The notes beneath the pieces are model-generated. The model was not told where the DNA came from, did no database searches, and saw only the letters and a list, made by a program, of their open reading frames with translations. From NCBI GenBank assembly GCA_023621995.1, contig JAMOAB010000083.1, positions 1 through 38,340 on the forward strand: a stretch of 38,340 nt of DNA, written 5' to 3'. Both the position numbers and the translations under genes were made by a program. This document shows, piece after piece, positions 1-6,400 of this stretch (position 1 is its first letter; each line of letters opens with the position of its first letter). Origin of the DNA: Bacillota bacterium. GTDB lineage: Bacteria; Bacillota; Clostridia; Caldicoprobacterales; Xylanivirgaceae.

Positions 1-1107
1 GCATATAAATTTAGAATCTATCCAACTAAAGAACAAGAAATCCTAATCACTAAAACTTTTGGTTGTAGTCGATTTGTGTTTAACCACTTTTTAGCAAAAT
101 GGAATGAAACCTATGAAGAAACAGGTAAAGGATTAACTTATAATTCTTGCTCTTATCAATTAACACAACTAAAGAAAGAACTTGTTTGGTTAAAAGAGGT
201 AGACAGCATTGCTTTGCAGACATCTCTTAAAAATCTTGCTGATGCTTATTCTCGTTTCTTTAAGAAGCAAAACGATAGACCACGTTTTAAGTCTAAAAAG
301 AATCCTGTACAATCCTACACAACGAAATATACAAATGGAAATATCAAAATTGAAAACAATCGAATCAAACTTCCTAAACTTGGATGGGTTCGTTTTGCGA
401 AAAGTAGAGAAGTCGAAGGTCGTATTCTCAATGCAACAATTAGACGTAATCCAAGTGGAAAATATTTTGTATCCATTCTTGTTGAAACAGAAGTACAAGA
501 ATTACCTAAAACTGACTCTGCTGTTGGCATAGATGTCGGCTTGAAAGAATTTGCTATTCTTTCAGATGGAACTGTCTACTCTAATCCTAAGTTTTTTCGA
601 AGATTAGAAGAAAAATTAGCAAAAGCACAACGTATTCTTTCTAGACGTACAAAAGGTAGTTCTAATTGGAATAAACAACGAATTAAAGTTGCTCGTATTC
701 ATGAAAAAATCGTTAATGCTCGTAACGATTACTTGCATAAAATCTCTACCGAGATTGTCAAAAACCACGATATTATCGGTATAGAAGATTTGCAAGTAAG
801 TAATATGTTGAGAAATCATAATCTTGCAAAAGCGATTAGTGAAGTATCATGGTCACAATTTAGAGCGATGTTGGAATACAAAGCAAAATGGTATGGAAAG
901 CAAGTTGTCACAGTAGCAAAAAATTTTCCATCCAGCCAACTTTGTTCATGCTGTGGCTATCAAAATAAAGACGTTAAAAATCTCAATCTTCGTGAGTGGG
1001 AGTGTCCAAACTGTCATACCCATCATGACCGAGATATTAACGCAAGTTTAAATCTGCGTAATGAAGCATTACGCTTAACCGTAGGAACTACGGGGATAGC
1101 CTACTAA
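1..1107 (+). CDS. tnpB: TnpB, RNA-guided nuclease of an IS200/IS605-type element (5' end outside window)
   Basis: The reading frame is open from base 1 and begins [13 protein letters not shown], the normal TnpB N-terminus a few residues in. The true start is therefore just upstream, and the GTG at 76 is internal. Seen motifs: Ruv[11 protein letters not shown] with Asp at 532-534; RuvC-II GIEDLQ with Glu at 784-786; a zinc finger from CSCC (943-954) and CPNC; and Ruv[12 protein letters not shown]. All catalytic elements are present, so it is probably active. Known role of the family: an omegaRNA-guided DNA nuclease, ancestor of Cas12, which cuts the excised donor joint or matching sites next to a short TAM and so helps the element persist. 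The frame ends ...GTTGIAY and its 3' end overlaps the omegaRNA scaffold. It is an accessory insertion unrelated to the phage structural genes downstream. Confidence 0.92.
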   Translation, partial: AYKFRIYPTKEQEILITKTFGCSRFVFNHFLAKWNETYEETGKGLTYNSCSYQLTQLKKELVWLKEVDSIALQTSLKNLADAYSRFFKKQNDRPRFKSKKNPVQSYTTKYTNGNIKIENNRIKLPKLGWVRFAKSREVEGRILNATIRRNPSGKYFVSILVETEVQELPKTDSAVGIDVGLKEFAILSDGTVYSNPKFFRRLEEKLAKAQRILSRRTKGSSNWNKQRIKVARIHEKIVNARNDYLHKISTEIVKNHDIIGIEDLQVSNMLRNHNLAKAISEVSWSQFRAMLEYKAKWYGKQVVTVAKNFPSSQLCSCCGYQNKDVKNLNLREWECPNCHTHHDRDINASLNLRNEALRLTVGTTGIAY

Positions 1108-1180
1108 GATATTCGCTGGATAGAGCGAAGTTCGTAGGAATCTCCCACTTCTAAGCGAAGCGAAAGTGGGAGTAGTTCAA
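1..1180 (+). mobile_element. 3' part of an IS200/IS605-family (IS1341-like) element: tnpB plus right end
   Basis: The window opens inside a TnpB gene and the element continues to a hairpin-rich right end. The last hairpin pairs TCCCACTT (1143-1150) with AAGTGGGA (1164-1171) and is followed by GTAGTTCAA ending at 1180. A subterminal hairpin followed by a short cleavage tetranucleotide is characteristic of IS200/IS605 right ends, and TCAA is the right cleavage sequence known for ISHp608. The left end lies upstream of the window, so I cannot tell whether a TnpA Y1 transposase is present. These elements make no target duplication, so the right boundary at 1180 is inferred from the hairpin and TTCAA only. 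Confidence 0.8.
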
Positions 1181-1196
1181 ATGGATAAAATAAGTA
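1079..1196 (+). ncRNA. omegaRNA (reRNA) scaffold and guide of the TnpB element
   Basis: Three nested or serial hairpins span the end of tnpB and the element's right end: CCGTAG/CTACGG (1079-1084/1088-1093), TTCGCT/AGCGAA (1112-1117/1124-1129, enclosed by CCTAC 1100-1104 and GTAGG 1134-1138), and TCCCACTT/AAGTGGGA (1143-1150/1164-1171). In characterised TnpB systems the omegaRNA comes from exactly this place, and its ~16-nt guide is the flanking DNA just outside the right end, here about 1181-1196. The hairpins are seen directly. The RNA ends and guide length are inferred from the family. Confidence 0.65.
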
Positions 1197-1282
1197 CAAA
1201 AACTTTAACTGGGCAAGGCAGACAAGGTACAAAAGAAGTTGTTGAAATAATGTTATCTAATATAAAACCTAAAATAATTTAA
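1181..1282 (+). pseudogene. C-terminal remnant of a gene interrupted by the IS element
   Basis: Immediately after the right end an open frame starts MDKISTKTLTGQG and runs 33 codons to TAA at 1280-1282. It has no Shine-Dalgarno sequence (the IS hairpin lies directly upstream). The best reading is the 3' end of a gene into which the element inserted, its 5' part lying left of the window. I do not recognise the family. A chance ORF is the alternative. Confidence 0.4.
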
Positions 1283-1346
1283 TCCATATAATCTAAATTA
1301 ATATTACATTATTTACAATATAATATCATAGAAAGGAGGCATTTAT

Positions 1347-1499
1347 TTGGAAATTAAATATGGTAATGATAGAACCAAAGAATTAAAAGAAAAAGGTATG
1401 TTTAAAAAACACATAAAAGAAACAAAGCAAAAAATGATAGAAAAAACTCCCTACACACTGGATGAAACAGCTTATTTTCATTCTTTTGTTCGTGGGTGA
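1347..1499 (+). CDS. Small hypothetical protein (50 aa)
   Basis: A TTG start at 1347 is preceded by a near-perfect Shine-Dalgarno sequence (AAAGGAGGC, ending about 7 nt upstream). The product is 50 residues, starts MEIKYGNDRTKELKEKG, is lysine-rich and ends SFVRG. The first ~35 residues are charged and probably helical. No known domain is recognised. It is followed by the terminator at 1537-1560, so it may be the last gene of a rightward early or accessory operon that ran through the position now holding the IS. The strong ribosome-binding site is the main support for it being real. ATG at 1398 is a weaker alternative start. Confidence 0.55.
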   Translation: MEIKYGNDRTKELKEKGMFKKHIKETKQKMIEKTPYTLDETAYFHSFVRG

Positions 1500-1536
1500 G
1501 GTCAATGTTAAGTTCAATGTAATTGAACAAAAAAAT

Positions 1537-1560
1537 AAACCCCCTTACTATAGGGGGTTT
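1537..1560. terminator. Bidirectional intrinsic terminator between convergent units
   Basis: AAACCCCC (1537-1544) pairs with GGGGGTTT (1553-1560) across an 8-nt loop. A run of seven A lies on the left (1529-1535), which becomes a U tract for leftward transcripts, and TTT then TTTTT lies within 12 nt on the right. It sits between the rightward 50-aa ORF and the leftward tRNA, where convergent transcripts should stop. Confidence 0.75.
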
Positions 1561-1605
1561 ACTAATATGTTTTTGAGAACATAGAGGGATTATTTTACAA
1601 TGTGA

Positions 1606-1679
1606 CGGAGAGTGTAGGATTTGAACCTACAACATCAGGATGAATAATCCATAGCTCTGCCTGGTTGAGCTAACTCTCC
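1606..1679 (-). tRNA. tRNA-like gene, nominal anticodon AUU (Asn-like), weak anticodon stem
   Basis: Read on the minus strand, the acceptor stem GGAGAGT/ACTCTCC is perfect, as are the D stem GCTC/GAGC (GG in the loop) and the T arm GTAGG-TTCAAAT-CCTAC; the discriminator is G. The total length is 74 nt and no CCA is encoded (GTCA follows). With standard spacing the anticodon is ATT (1643-1645 on the plus strand). Only three of five anticodon-stem pairs form, and position 37 is C rather than a purine. Overall layout and discriminator G resemble bacterial tRNA-Asn, which normally has anticodon GUU. Identity is uncertain: it may be a divergent phage tRNA, a decaying copy, or a decoy. Confidence 0.75.
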
Positions 1680-1686
1680 ATATATA

Positions 1687-2030
1687 CACCCCACCCACAA
1701 AGGGGGATAAAAAAATAGGTGGGGTGCTGTGGTTATCCAGCCTTGGGGTGAACTAATAGTCAATTTAACCAACACTAAACCCTAATCAAGGATTTTATCT
1801 AACTTTACACTTTAAATTTTAATCTTTGATAACTTGAACTTTAAATTTTAATCCTTAAAGTTTAAAATTTAAGATTTAACCTTTAAATATATTATTCTAA
1901 ATCAAAGTAGATTTCAGGTCTACTCACCTTGGCATGATAGTTATAACCCAAACTATCAAGGGGGTTAAAGTTTTTAGTTTTCGGATAACCACTATGTAAA
2001 GGGCTAAAAGCCCTTAGTTCACATAATATA
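1687..2030 (-). ncRNA. Candidate structured non-coding RNA between tRNA and minus-strand phage gene
   Basis: This ~340-nt stretch has no credible gene but many perfect inverted repeats: CACCCCACC/GGTGGGGTG (1687-1695/1718-1726); a long-range GTGGTTATCC/GGATAACCAC (1729-1738/1983-1992) that would close a multibranch domain; AGTAGA/TCTACT with a 7-nt loop near 1906-1924; TGATAGTT/AACTATCA near 1935-1958; and AAGGGCT/AGCCCTT near 1998-2014. The loop of the TGATAGTT hairpin contains TAACCC, complementary to GGGTTA just beyond the hairpin, giving a possible pseudoknot. The middle (1800-1890) holds two copies of ACTTTAAATTTTAATC and an A/T-rich hairpin. Strand is inferred: the flanking gene and tRNA both read leftward, toward the terminator at 1537-1560. 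It does not match a class I can name; GOLLD and ROOL are known phage RNAs found near tRNAs but are much longer. Confidence 0.45.
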
Positions 2031-2035
2031 ACAAA

Positions 2036-2653
2036 TTAATCTACTTCTATAGTGACTCTTGAATTACTTTCTGATAATACAAAGTCTACTTCAGTAAGAA
2101 ATTTATCTATTTCTTTCTCTAAATCATTAATTTTCTTTTCAATATCTATTGGATCATACAATGTAAGTTCATTTTTATCATAAAACATTTTTGAAATCGC
2201 TTCTATTTCCTTAGTTGAAGGGTTATCCCCTAAAGTAGCCTTTAAAAAAGATTCTAATCGGTCAGGCAACTCTGAATTTGCAGTCTCTATCTGGTTATTT
2301 GCCAGATAAAAATCTCTTTTTAATCTTTCTAATAGTTTTTGTTTATATTTTATATTATTTTTCTTTTCAATTGCTTCTGCTACTGTCATTTCCTCCCCAG
2401 CAATTACTACTTTAGTAACAGCATTAGAGTACATAATCTTAGCTTTGATTTGTTCTTTTCTATTTATTAACGCCATTATTGAGTCAAAATTGCTTTGAAC
2501 TTTTCTTTTATACTCATCTAATGTATCTGAGCCTATGTTCTTTTCATCTTTTCTTTTAGGTGTGCAATATAGTAAAGACTCTGCAATATACTTATTAACT
2601 CTTTTATCAAGTAGTTTTAATTCTGCCAATGCTCTATGAATACTCATTTTCAT
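2036..2653 (-). CDS. Conserved phage protein of unknown function (205 aa, coiled coil)
   Basis: This is the only clear protein gene on the minus strand. It starts at ATG 2653, with GGAAGGGGAG 5 nt upstream on that strand. The product begins MKMSIHRALAELKLLDKRV and is rich in Lys, Glu and Leu, with long heptad-like stretches (roughly residues 90-130 and 165-190), predicting helical coiled coils. There is no signal peptide or membrane segment. The pattern SIHRALAELK...SNAVTKV...TVAEAIE...VDFVLSE is one I have seen in hypothetical proteins of Bacillota phages near the terminase genes, but no function is established to my knowledge. It is transcribed divergently from terS and toward the structured region and the tRNA, so these three may form one leftward unit. 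Confidence 0.85.
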   Translation of the reverse strand: MKMSIHRALAELKLLDKRVNKYIAESLLYCTPKRKDEKNIGSDTLDEYKRKVQSNFDSIMALINRKEQIKAKIMYSNAVTKVVIAGEEMTVAEAIEKKNNIKYKQKLLERLKRDFYLANNQIETANSELPDRLESFLKATLGDNPSTKEIEAISKMFYDKNELTLYDPIDIEKKINDLEKEIDKFLTEVDFVLSESNSRVTIEVD

Positions 2654-2710
2654 AGTATCTCCCCTTCCACAAAATAACTAATATCAAACATGTGTAATTA
2701 TAAAACATTC

Positions 2711-2829
2711 ATATTTAATGCTTCACTTTTAATATACGAACAATTACAAAATATGAATAATTTTTTTAGGAAATTTATATTTAATGCTTCACTTTTAATA
2801 TACGAACAATTACAAAATATGAATAATTT
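2711..2829. repeat. Tandem perfect 53-bp direct repeat upstream of terS
   Basis: Bases 2711-2763 and 2777-2829 are identical (both begin ATATTTAATGCTTCAC and end ATGAATAATTT), with a 66-bp period and a 13-bp spacer. Copy 1 is also bounded by a perfect 10-bp inverted repeat, ATTCATATTT (2707-2716) and AAATATGAAT (2749-2758); copy 2 lacks the full left arm. The repeat lies in the 230-bp divergent intergenic region between the minus-strand gene and terS. Repeats at this place are often packaging-recognition (cos/pac) or regulatory sites, and either role is an inference here. The frame through the repeat is a by-product, not a gene. Confidence 0.9.
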
Positions 2830-2883
2830 GTTATGCAACTTTTGCAAAATCCCTAAACTACAGGATGGAAGGGGTGTGATAAA

Positions 2884-3450
2884 ATGGAATATAATAAAAA
2901 TGTCTCAAAAATAGTTAAATACAATCTAGAACAAGATGTTGTTAATTTAAGACATGCTGGGTTATCATACCAAGCTATTGCAGACGAATTAAATGCTTCA
3001 GGAAAAGTTCCAGCAAAAGATGCTATTAGTGCTACTAATGTACAAAGATTCTTAGACCAAATACCTGAAATAAATCGAGAATTGGTAAAAAGAGATAAAA
3101 AAAAGATGTTGGCAGTTGTCAATAATAGCATGGATATTATAGCTGAAATGACTACACTTTATGGGAAAACTGCAACTCTACTAGAAGCACTAGAGAGTGA
3201 AGCTTATGAAGAAGGTAGAACGTTAGATCCCCATAAATTTAAAGCACTCTCATCTGAAATGAGAGAAATGCTAAAAATGATGATTGAAATTCAAAAAGAA
3301 CTAAATGATTATGAAAATACAAGAAAATTTATGGAAATTGTATTAGAAACAGTAGCTGAAGAGTGTCCTCAATCCATACCTATTATTATTGAAAAATTAA
3401 AAATGTCCCAAGAAACTAAATGGATTGGGCAAGTGTTTAGCAGAAAGTAG
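2884..3450 (+). CDS. terS: Terminase small subunit
   Basis: A 188-aa protein directly upstream of the large terminase (11-nt gap), starting at ATG 2884 behind GGAAGGGGTG. Residues ~14-57 (DVVNLRHAGLSYQAIADELN ... ATNVQRFLDQ) form a helix-turn-helix typical of TerS DNA-binding domains. The rest is helical and acidic, suited to oligomerisation, and the C-terminus (WIGQVFSRK) is basic and aromatic, a common TerL-contact feature. Known role: TerS rings recognise the packaging site and deliver viral DNA to TerL. Sequence conservation is low in this family, so the call rests on the HTH, size and position. Confidence 0.8.
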   Translation: MEYNKNVSKIVKYNLEQDVVNLRHAGLSYQAIADELNASGKVPAKDAISATNVQRFLDQIPEINRELVKRDKKKMLAVVNNSMDIIAEMTTLYGKTATLLEALESEAYEEGRTLDPHKFKALSSEMREMLKMMIEIQKELNDYENTRKFMEIVLETVAEECPQSIPIIIEKLKMSQETKWIGQVFSRK

Positions 3451-3461
3451 GAGTTGATAAT

Positions 3462-5171
3462 ATGGATTTATTAGAAGAATTTATAAGTATTGCGGAAAGT
3501 AAAATAGATGCAGGAGGGGTATGGAAAGAAGAACCAGTAGATTTTATGACCTTCTTTACCTCTCCCAATTTTTTAGGAGAAAAACCCTACCCAGGTAAAC
3601 AAACAGAGTTAATAAAAATAGTTGATAGCATAGTACAATATAAAATAATTGGAAATGAAAATGCATGCCCTAAAAATTTAAGAAGAGTAACTGAACTATG
3701 CACATTATTTGGAAAAGGAAGTGGAAAAGACTTCCTAGCATCTTCTATTCTGGCTTATATGTGCTATGTAGTACTATGCCTGAATGATCCTCATGGTTAT
3801 TTTGGATTTGGGAAAGATACACCAATTGATTTAATAAATATGGCTATCAATGCTTATCAAGCGAATAATGTGTTCTTTTCCGAATTTAAAGCAAAACTAA
3901 GTAACTGTAAGTGGTTTAAAAGAGTGAATTATAACCCATCCCAAACTCGTAATGCCACCCACAGAGATTTTCAATTAACAAAAAACCAAGTAAGATTTTA
4001 TAAAAATATTACAGCTCACTCTGCACACTCAGAAGCTGATTCATACGAAGGATTTAATCCACTAGTGGTTATATTTGATGAGATTGATGGTTTTGACCCT
4101 ATAGCTGCTGAAAGTGCATATACTACACTAAGATCTTCAGCAGTTACAAGATTTGGTGAGAAAGTATTATTAATATTTATTAGTTTCCCTAGAAGTTCTG
4201 ATGGATTTATGATGAATAAATTTAAAGAAGCCGAGACTAATCCACAAGTATATGCAATAAAAGGAAAATCATGGGAGGTTAACCCTACAATAACCAGAGA
4301 AAGTTTACAAATGGAGTATGACAGAGATCCTGAAAGGGCAAAAATGTTATACGAATGTGAACCACCACTATATTCACAAGGGTTATTTCAATTTCCTGAA
4401 AAAATTGATGAAGTGATTATGTTAGGTAAAAAAGCACAAAATAATAGTTTAATTGTCCAAGAAACTATTTCAACAAGGACATTATCTAATGGGGAAGAAC
4501 GACATTTTATTGGATTAGAACTTCACAACCTAGTATTAGACCCATCATACACTTATTATATAGGTGGAGACGGTGGTGTGAAGTCTGATAGTTATGTAAT
4601 TTGTTTAATGCATGCTGAGCCCACCCTTATAGAAATAGTTGAAAATGGTGAAAAAATACAAAAGTGGGTAAACAAACCTGTTGAAGATTTACTTTTAGAG
4701 TGGCAACCATCAAAAAAGGATAGGTTACCAGTTGATTTATTGAATGTAGCAGATGTTTTGGAACAAATATGCCAGCAAGTACATGTTAAAAAAGCTATGT
4801 TTGATAAATTTAATTCAGCCGAAGTAGTTCAAAGATTAATGTCATATGGGGTTGAGGCTGAAGATAAGAACTTCTCTAATCCATTTCAAGTACAAATATA
4901 CCAAAACTTAAAAGGATTGATTTATACAGGGAATATAGCCCTCTTAGACCATGAAATAGATAATGGAATGGATGAAAACCGACTAAACGCAAATGAAGAG
5001 CTAAAAGCAATAAAACTATTAAATGGCAATAAAATTGACCACGATAGGAATAAATCAAAGGACTTTAGTGACGCTAGAGCAGCAGCAGCTTGGATTTGTT
5101 CTATGGATGACCCCGAACAAACAGAGCACTTTGCTATCCCATTAATATTTGGAGCGGGGGGAAGAAGATGA
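3462..5171 (+). CDS. terL: Terminase large subunit (DNA-packaging ATPase and nuclease)
   Basis: A 569-aa packaging motor protein. ATPase motifs: Walker A-type FGKGSGKDF around residues 83-91 and Walker B VVIFDEID with DE at 206-207. A conserved SFPRSSDGF stretch near residue 243 fits the coupling region. The C-terminal nuclease has the expected acidic residues in YYIGGDGGVKSDS (Asp near 370), AMFDKFNS (near 450) and KDFSDARAA (near 532), the RNase H-like fold that cuts concatemeric DNA. Length and architecture are normal for the family. Its stop overlaps the start of the next gene (ATGA at 5168-5171), so the two are translationally coupled. Confidence 0.93.
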   Translation: MDLLEEFISIAESKIDAGGVWKEEPVDFMTFFTSPNFLGEKPYPGKQTELIKIVDSIVQYKIIGNENACPKNLRRVTELCTLFGKGSGKDFLASSILAYMCYVVLCLNDPHGYFGFGKDTPIDLINMAINAYQANNVFFSEFKAKLSNCKWFKRVNYNPSQTRNATHRDFQLTKNQVRFYKNITAHSAHSEADSYEGFNPLVVIFDEIDGFDPIAAESAYTTLRSSAVTRFGEKVLLIFISFPRSSDGFMMNKFKEAETNPQVYAIKGKSWEVNPTITRESLQMEYDRDPERAKMLYECEPPLYSQGLFQFPEKIDEVIMLGKKAQNNSLIVQETISTRTLSNGEERHFIGLELHNLVLDPSYTYYIGGDGGVKSDSYVICLMHAEPTLIEIVENGEKIQKWVNKPVEDLLLEWQPSKKDRLPVDLLNVADVLEQICQQVHVKKAMFDKFNSAEVVQRLMSYGVEAEDKNFSNPFQVQIYQNLKGLIYTGNIALLDHEIDNGMDENRLNANEELKAIKLLNGNKIDHDRNKSKDFSDARAAAAWICSMDDPEQTEHFAIPLIFGAGGRR

Positions 5172-6160
5172 TATACGAAAGAAGAGAAAATGAAAGTTTA
5201 ATGGACTATGAAGAACGACTCTATCGAAACCAATCTAGTTATGGTTTATCATGGGAAAAGATAAATAAACTTTTAAATATTAAACAACACCCAGATTCAA
5301 CACGAAAAGCAAGCTATGGTTACTTGCGGAGAGTGGATCAAGAAAAAGAACATAAATTTGACAAGTCTATAATGATTATAAATGACTTACATCTACCTTT
5401 TGAAAGAAAGGATATTCTTGAAATAATCAATAAACATAAAAATGAAATTACCACTCTTGTAATAGGTGGGGATTTAATGGACTGTAAATCCATCTCGAAA
5501 TTCCCTAAAATAGAAACCTTAACTGTAGAAGAAGAATTAATTTACACATATAATTTCCTTACAAAAGTCAGAAAAATTCTTAATAACAACCAAGATATAA
5601 TTATCATAAATGGAAATCATGAAGAAAGATGGTATAAAGATATTTGTAATCTTCGTGAAAAGAATATACAAAAATTTATTAATCCAAACTTGCTAGATAT
5701 GATTGTTGAAGGATTCACCCTATACGAATGTAACACTAAAAGAAAGTTCAAAGGTATAGACAATATAATTTATATACCTCACTGGTTTGTAAATATAGAT
5801 GAAAAAATAATAGTTTCCCACCCTAAAAACTTTTCTATGGTAAAAGGTAAAATGCTAGAAAATGGTGCCCAACACTTTGTAAATAGAGGTGAAATTTTTG
5901 ATTTACTAATACTTGGACACACCCACAAATTTAGTAGTGGTATAGTAGATAGACACCAGGGGAAATTTGTGGTTGAAAATGGATGTCTATGTCAACCACA
6001 ATCATATGCAGATAATGGAAAACTAAACTATACCCCACAAGCATACTGCTATACCATAGTGAAATACAACGATCATGAGCCTATTGATTACAATAATATA
6101 GAAACTTACTTTTTAGGAGAATTACCAAATGAAAACACAAAATATAAAATTTCGATATAA
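5168..6160 (+). CDS. Calcineurin-like metallophosphoesterase with N-terminal HTH-like segment
   Basis: A 330-aa protein overlapping the terL stop. The two-metal phosphoesterase signature is complete: IINDLHLPF (D-x-H, around residues 71-79), GGDLMD (~99-104), GNHEER (~148-153), a His in VSHPKNF (~217-223) and GHTHKF (~251-256). Residues 20-60 (LSWEKINKLLNIKQHPDSTRK) resemble a helix-turn-helix or DNA-binding lead-in. Family knowledge: such enzymes hydrolyse phosphodiesters or phosphomonoesters, and phage versions next to terminase are often presumed nucleases. The substrate cannot be read from the sequence. It is a close operon partner of terL. Confidence 0.85.
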   Translation: MIYERRENESLMDYEERLYRNQSSYGLSWEKINKLLNIKQHPDSTRKASYGYLRRVDQEKEHKFDKSIMIINDLHLPFERKDILEIINKHKNEITTLVIGGDLMDCKSISKFPKIETLTVEEELIYTYNFLTKVRKILNNNQDIIIINGNHEERWYKDICNLREKNIQKFINPNLLDMIVEGFTLYECNTKRKFKGIDNIIYIPHWFVNIDEKIIVSHPKNFSMVKGKMLENGAQHFVNRGEIFDLLILGHTHKFSSGIVDRHQGKFVVENGCLCQPQSYADNGKLNYTPQAYCYTIVKYNDHEPIDYNNIETYFLGELPNENTKYKISI

Positions 6161-6400
6161 AATAATAAATTAACTTATCATTTTTCTAATTTAATTCGTA
6201 TGTTATATATGGTAGATAGTATCTAAGACTAATATACCAATACTATATTGGAAAGGCAATACATTCCTATAGTTTTAAACTATATAGATATAGTTTAATA
6301 TAAAATTTTGGTGGGGACAGGGGATAGCTACCCTTTCCTGAAAAAATCCCGCATGAGTAAGGATTACCCACCAACTAAATATGCGGGAGGAGAGTAAAGA
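6161..6400 (+). promoter_or_regulatory. Long leader with candidate pseudoknot at the RBS
   Basis: This 240-nt gene-free leader contains CCAATA-CTA-TATTGG (6237-6251), a dyad TATAGTTT-T-AAACTATA (6268-6284), and two interleaved perfect 8-bp pairings: TTGGTGGG (6308-6315) with CCCACCAA (6367-6374), and TCCCGCAT (6347-6354) with ATGCGGGA (6381-6388). The order A-B-A'-B' makes an H-type pseudoknot. Strand B' runs into the Shine-Dalgarno sequence GGGAGGAG (6385-6392) of the gene at 6401. AATCC (6345-6349) can instead pair with GGATT (6361-6365), which would release the RBS. A small hairpin CAGG/CCTG (6318-6321/6337-6340) sits in loop 1. This suggests translational control by a ligand, by the encoded protein, or by temperature. 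Confidence 0.65.

Noticed and set aside
1289-1324. TATAAT at 1319-1324 as a promoter for the 50-aa ORF
   Set aside because: A good -10 but no acceptable -35 at 16-18 nt; in such AT-rich DNA this is not enough to list it as a feature.
2690-2914. Short plus-strand open frame across the 53-bp repeats
   Set aside because: It translates the direct repeat twice, has no RBS, and overlaps the terS start; it is a by-product of the repeat.
6308-6388. HDV-like or twister self-cleaving ribozyme as an explanation for the pseudoknot
   Set aside because: The strand order lacks the extra stems and conserved core of those ribozymes; a translational control element next to an RBS fits better.
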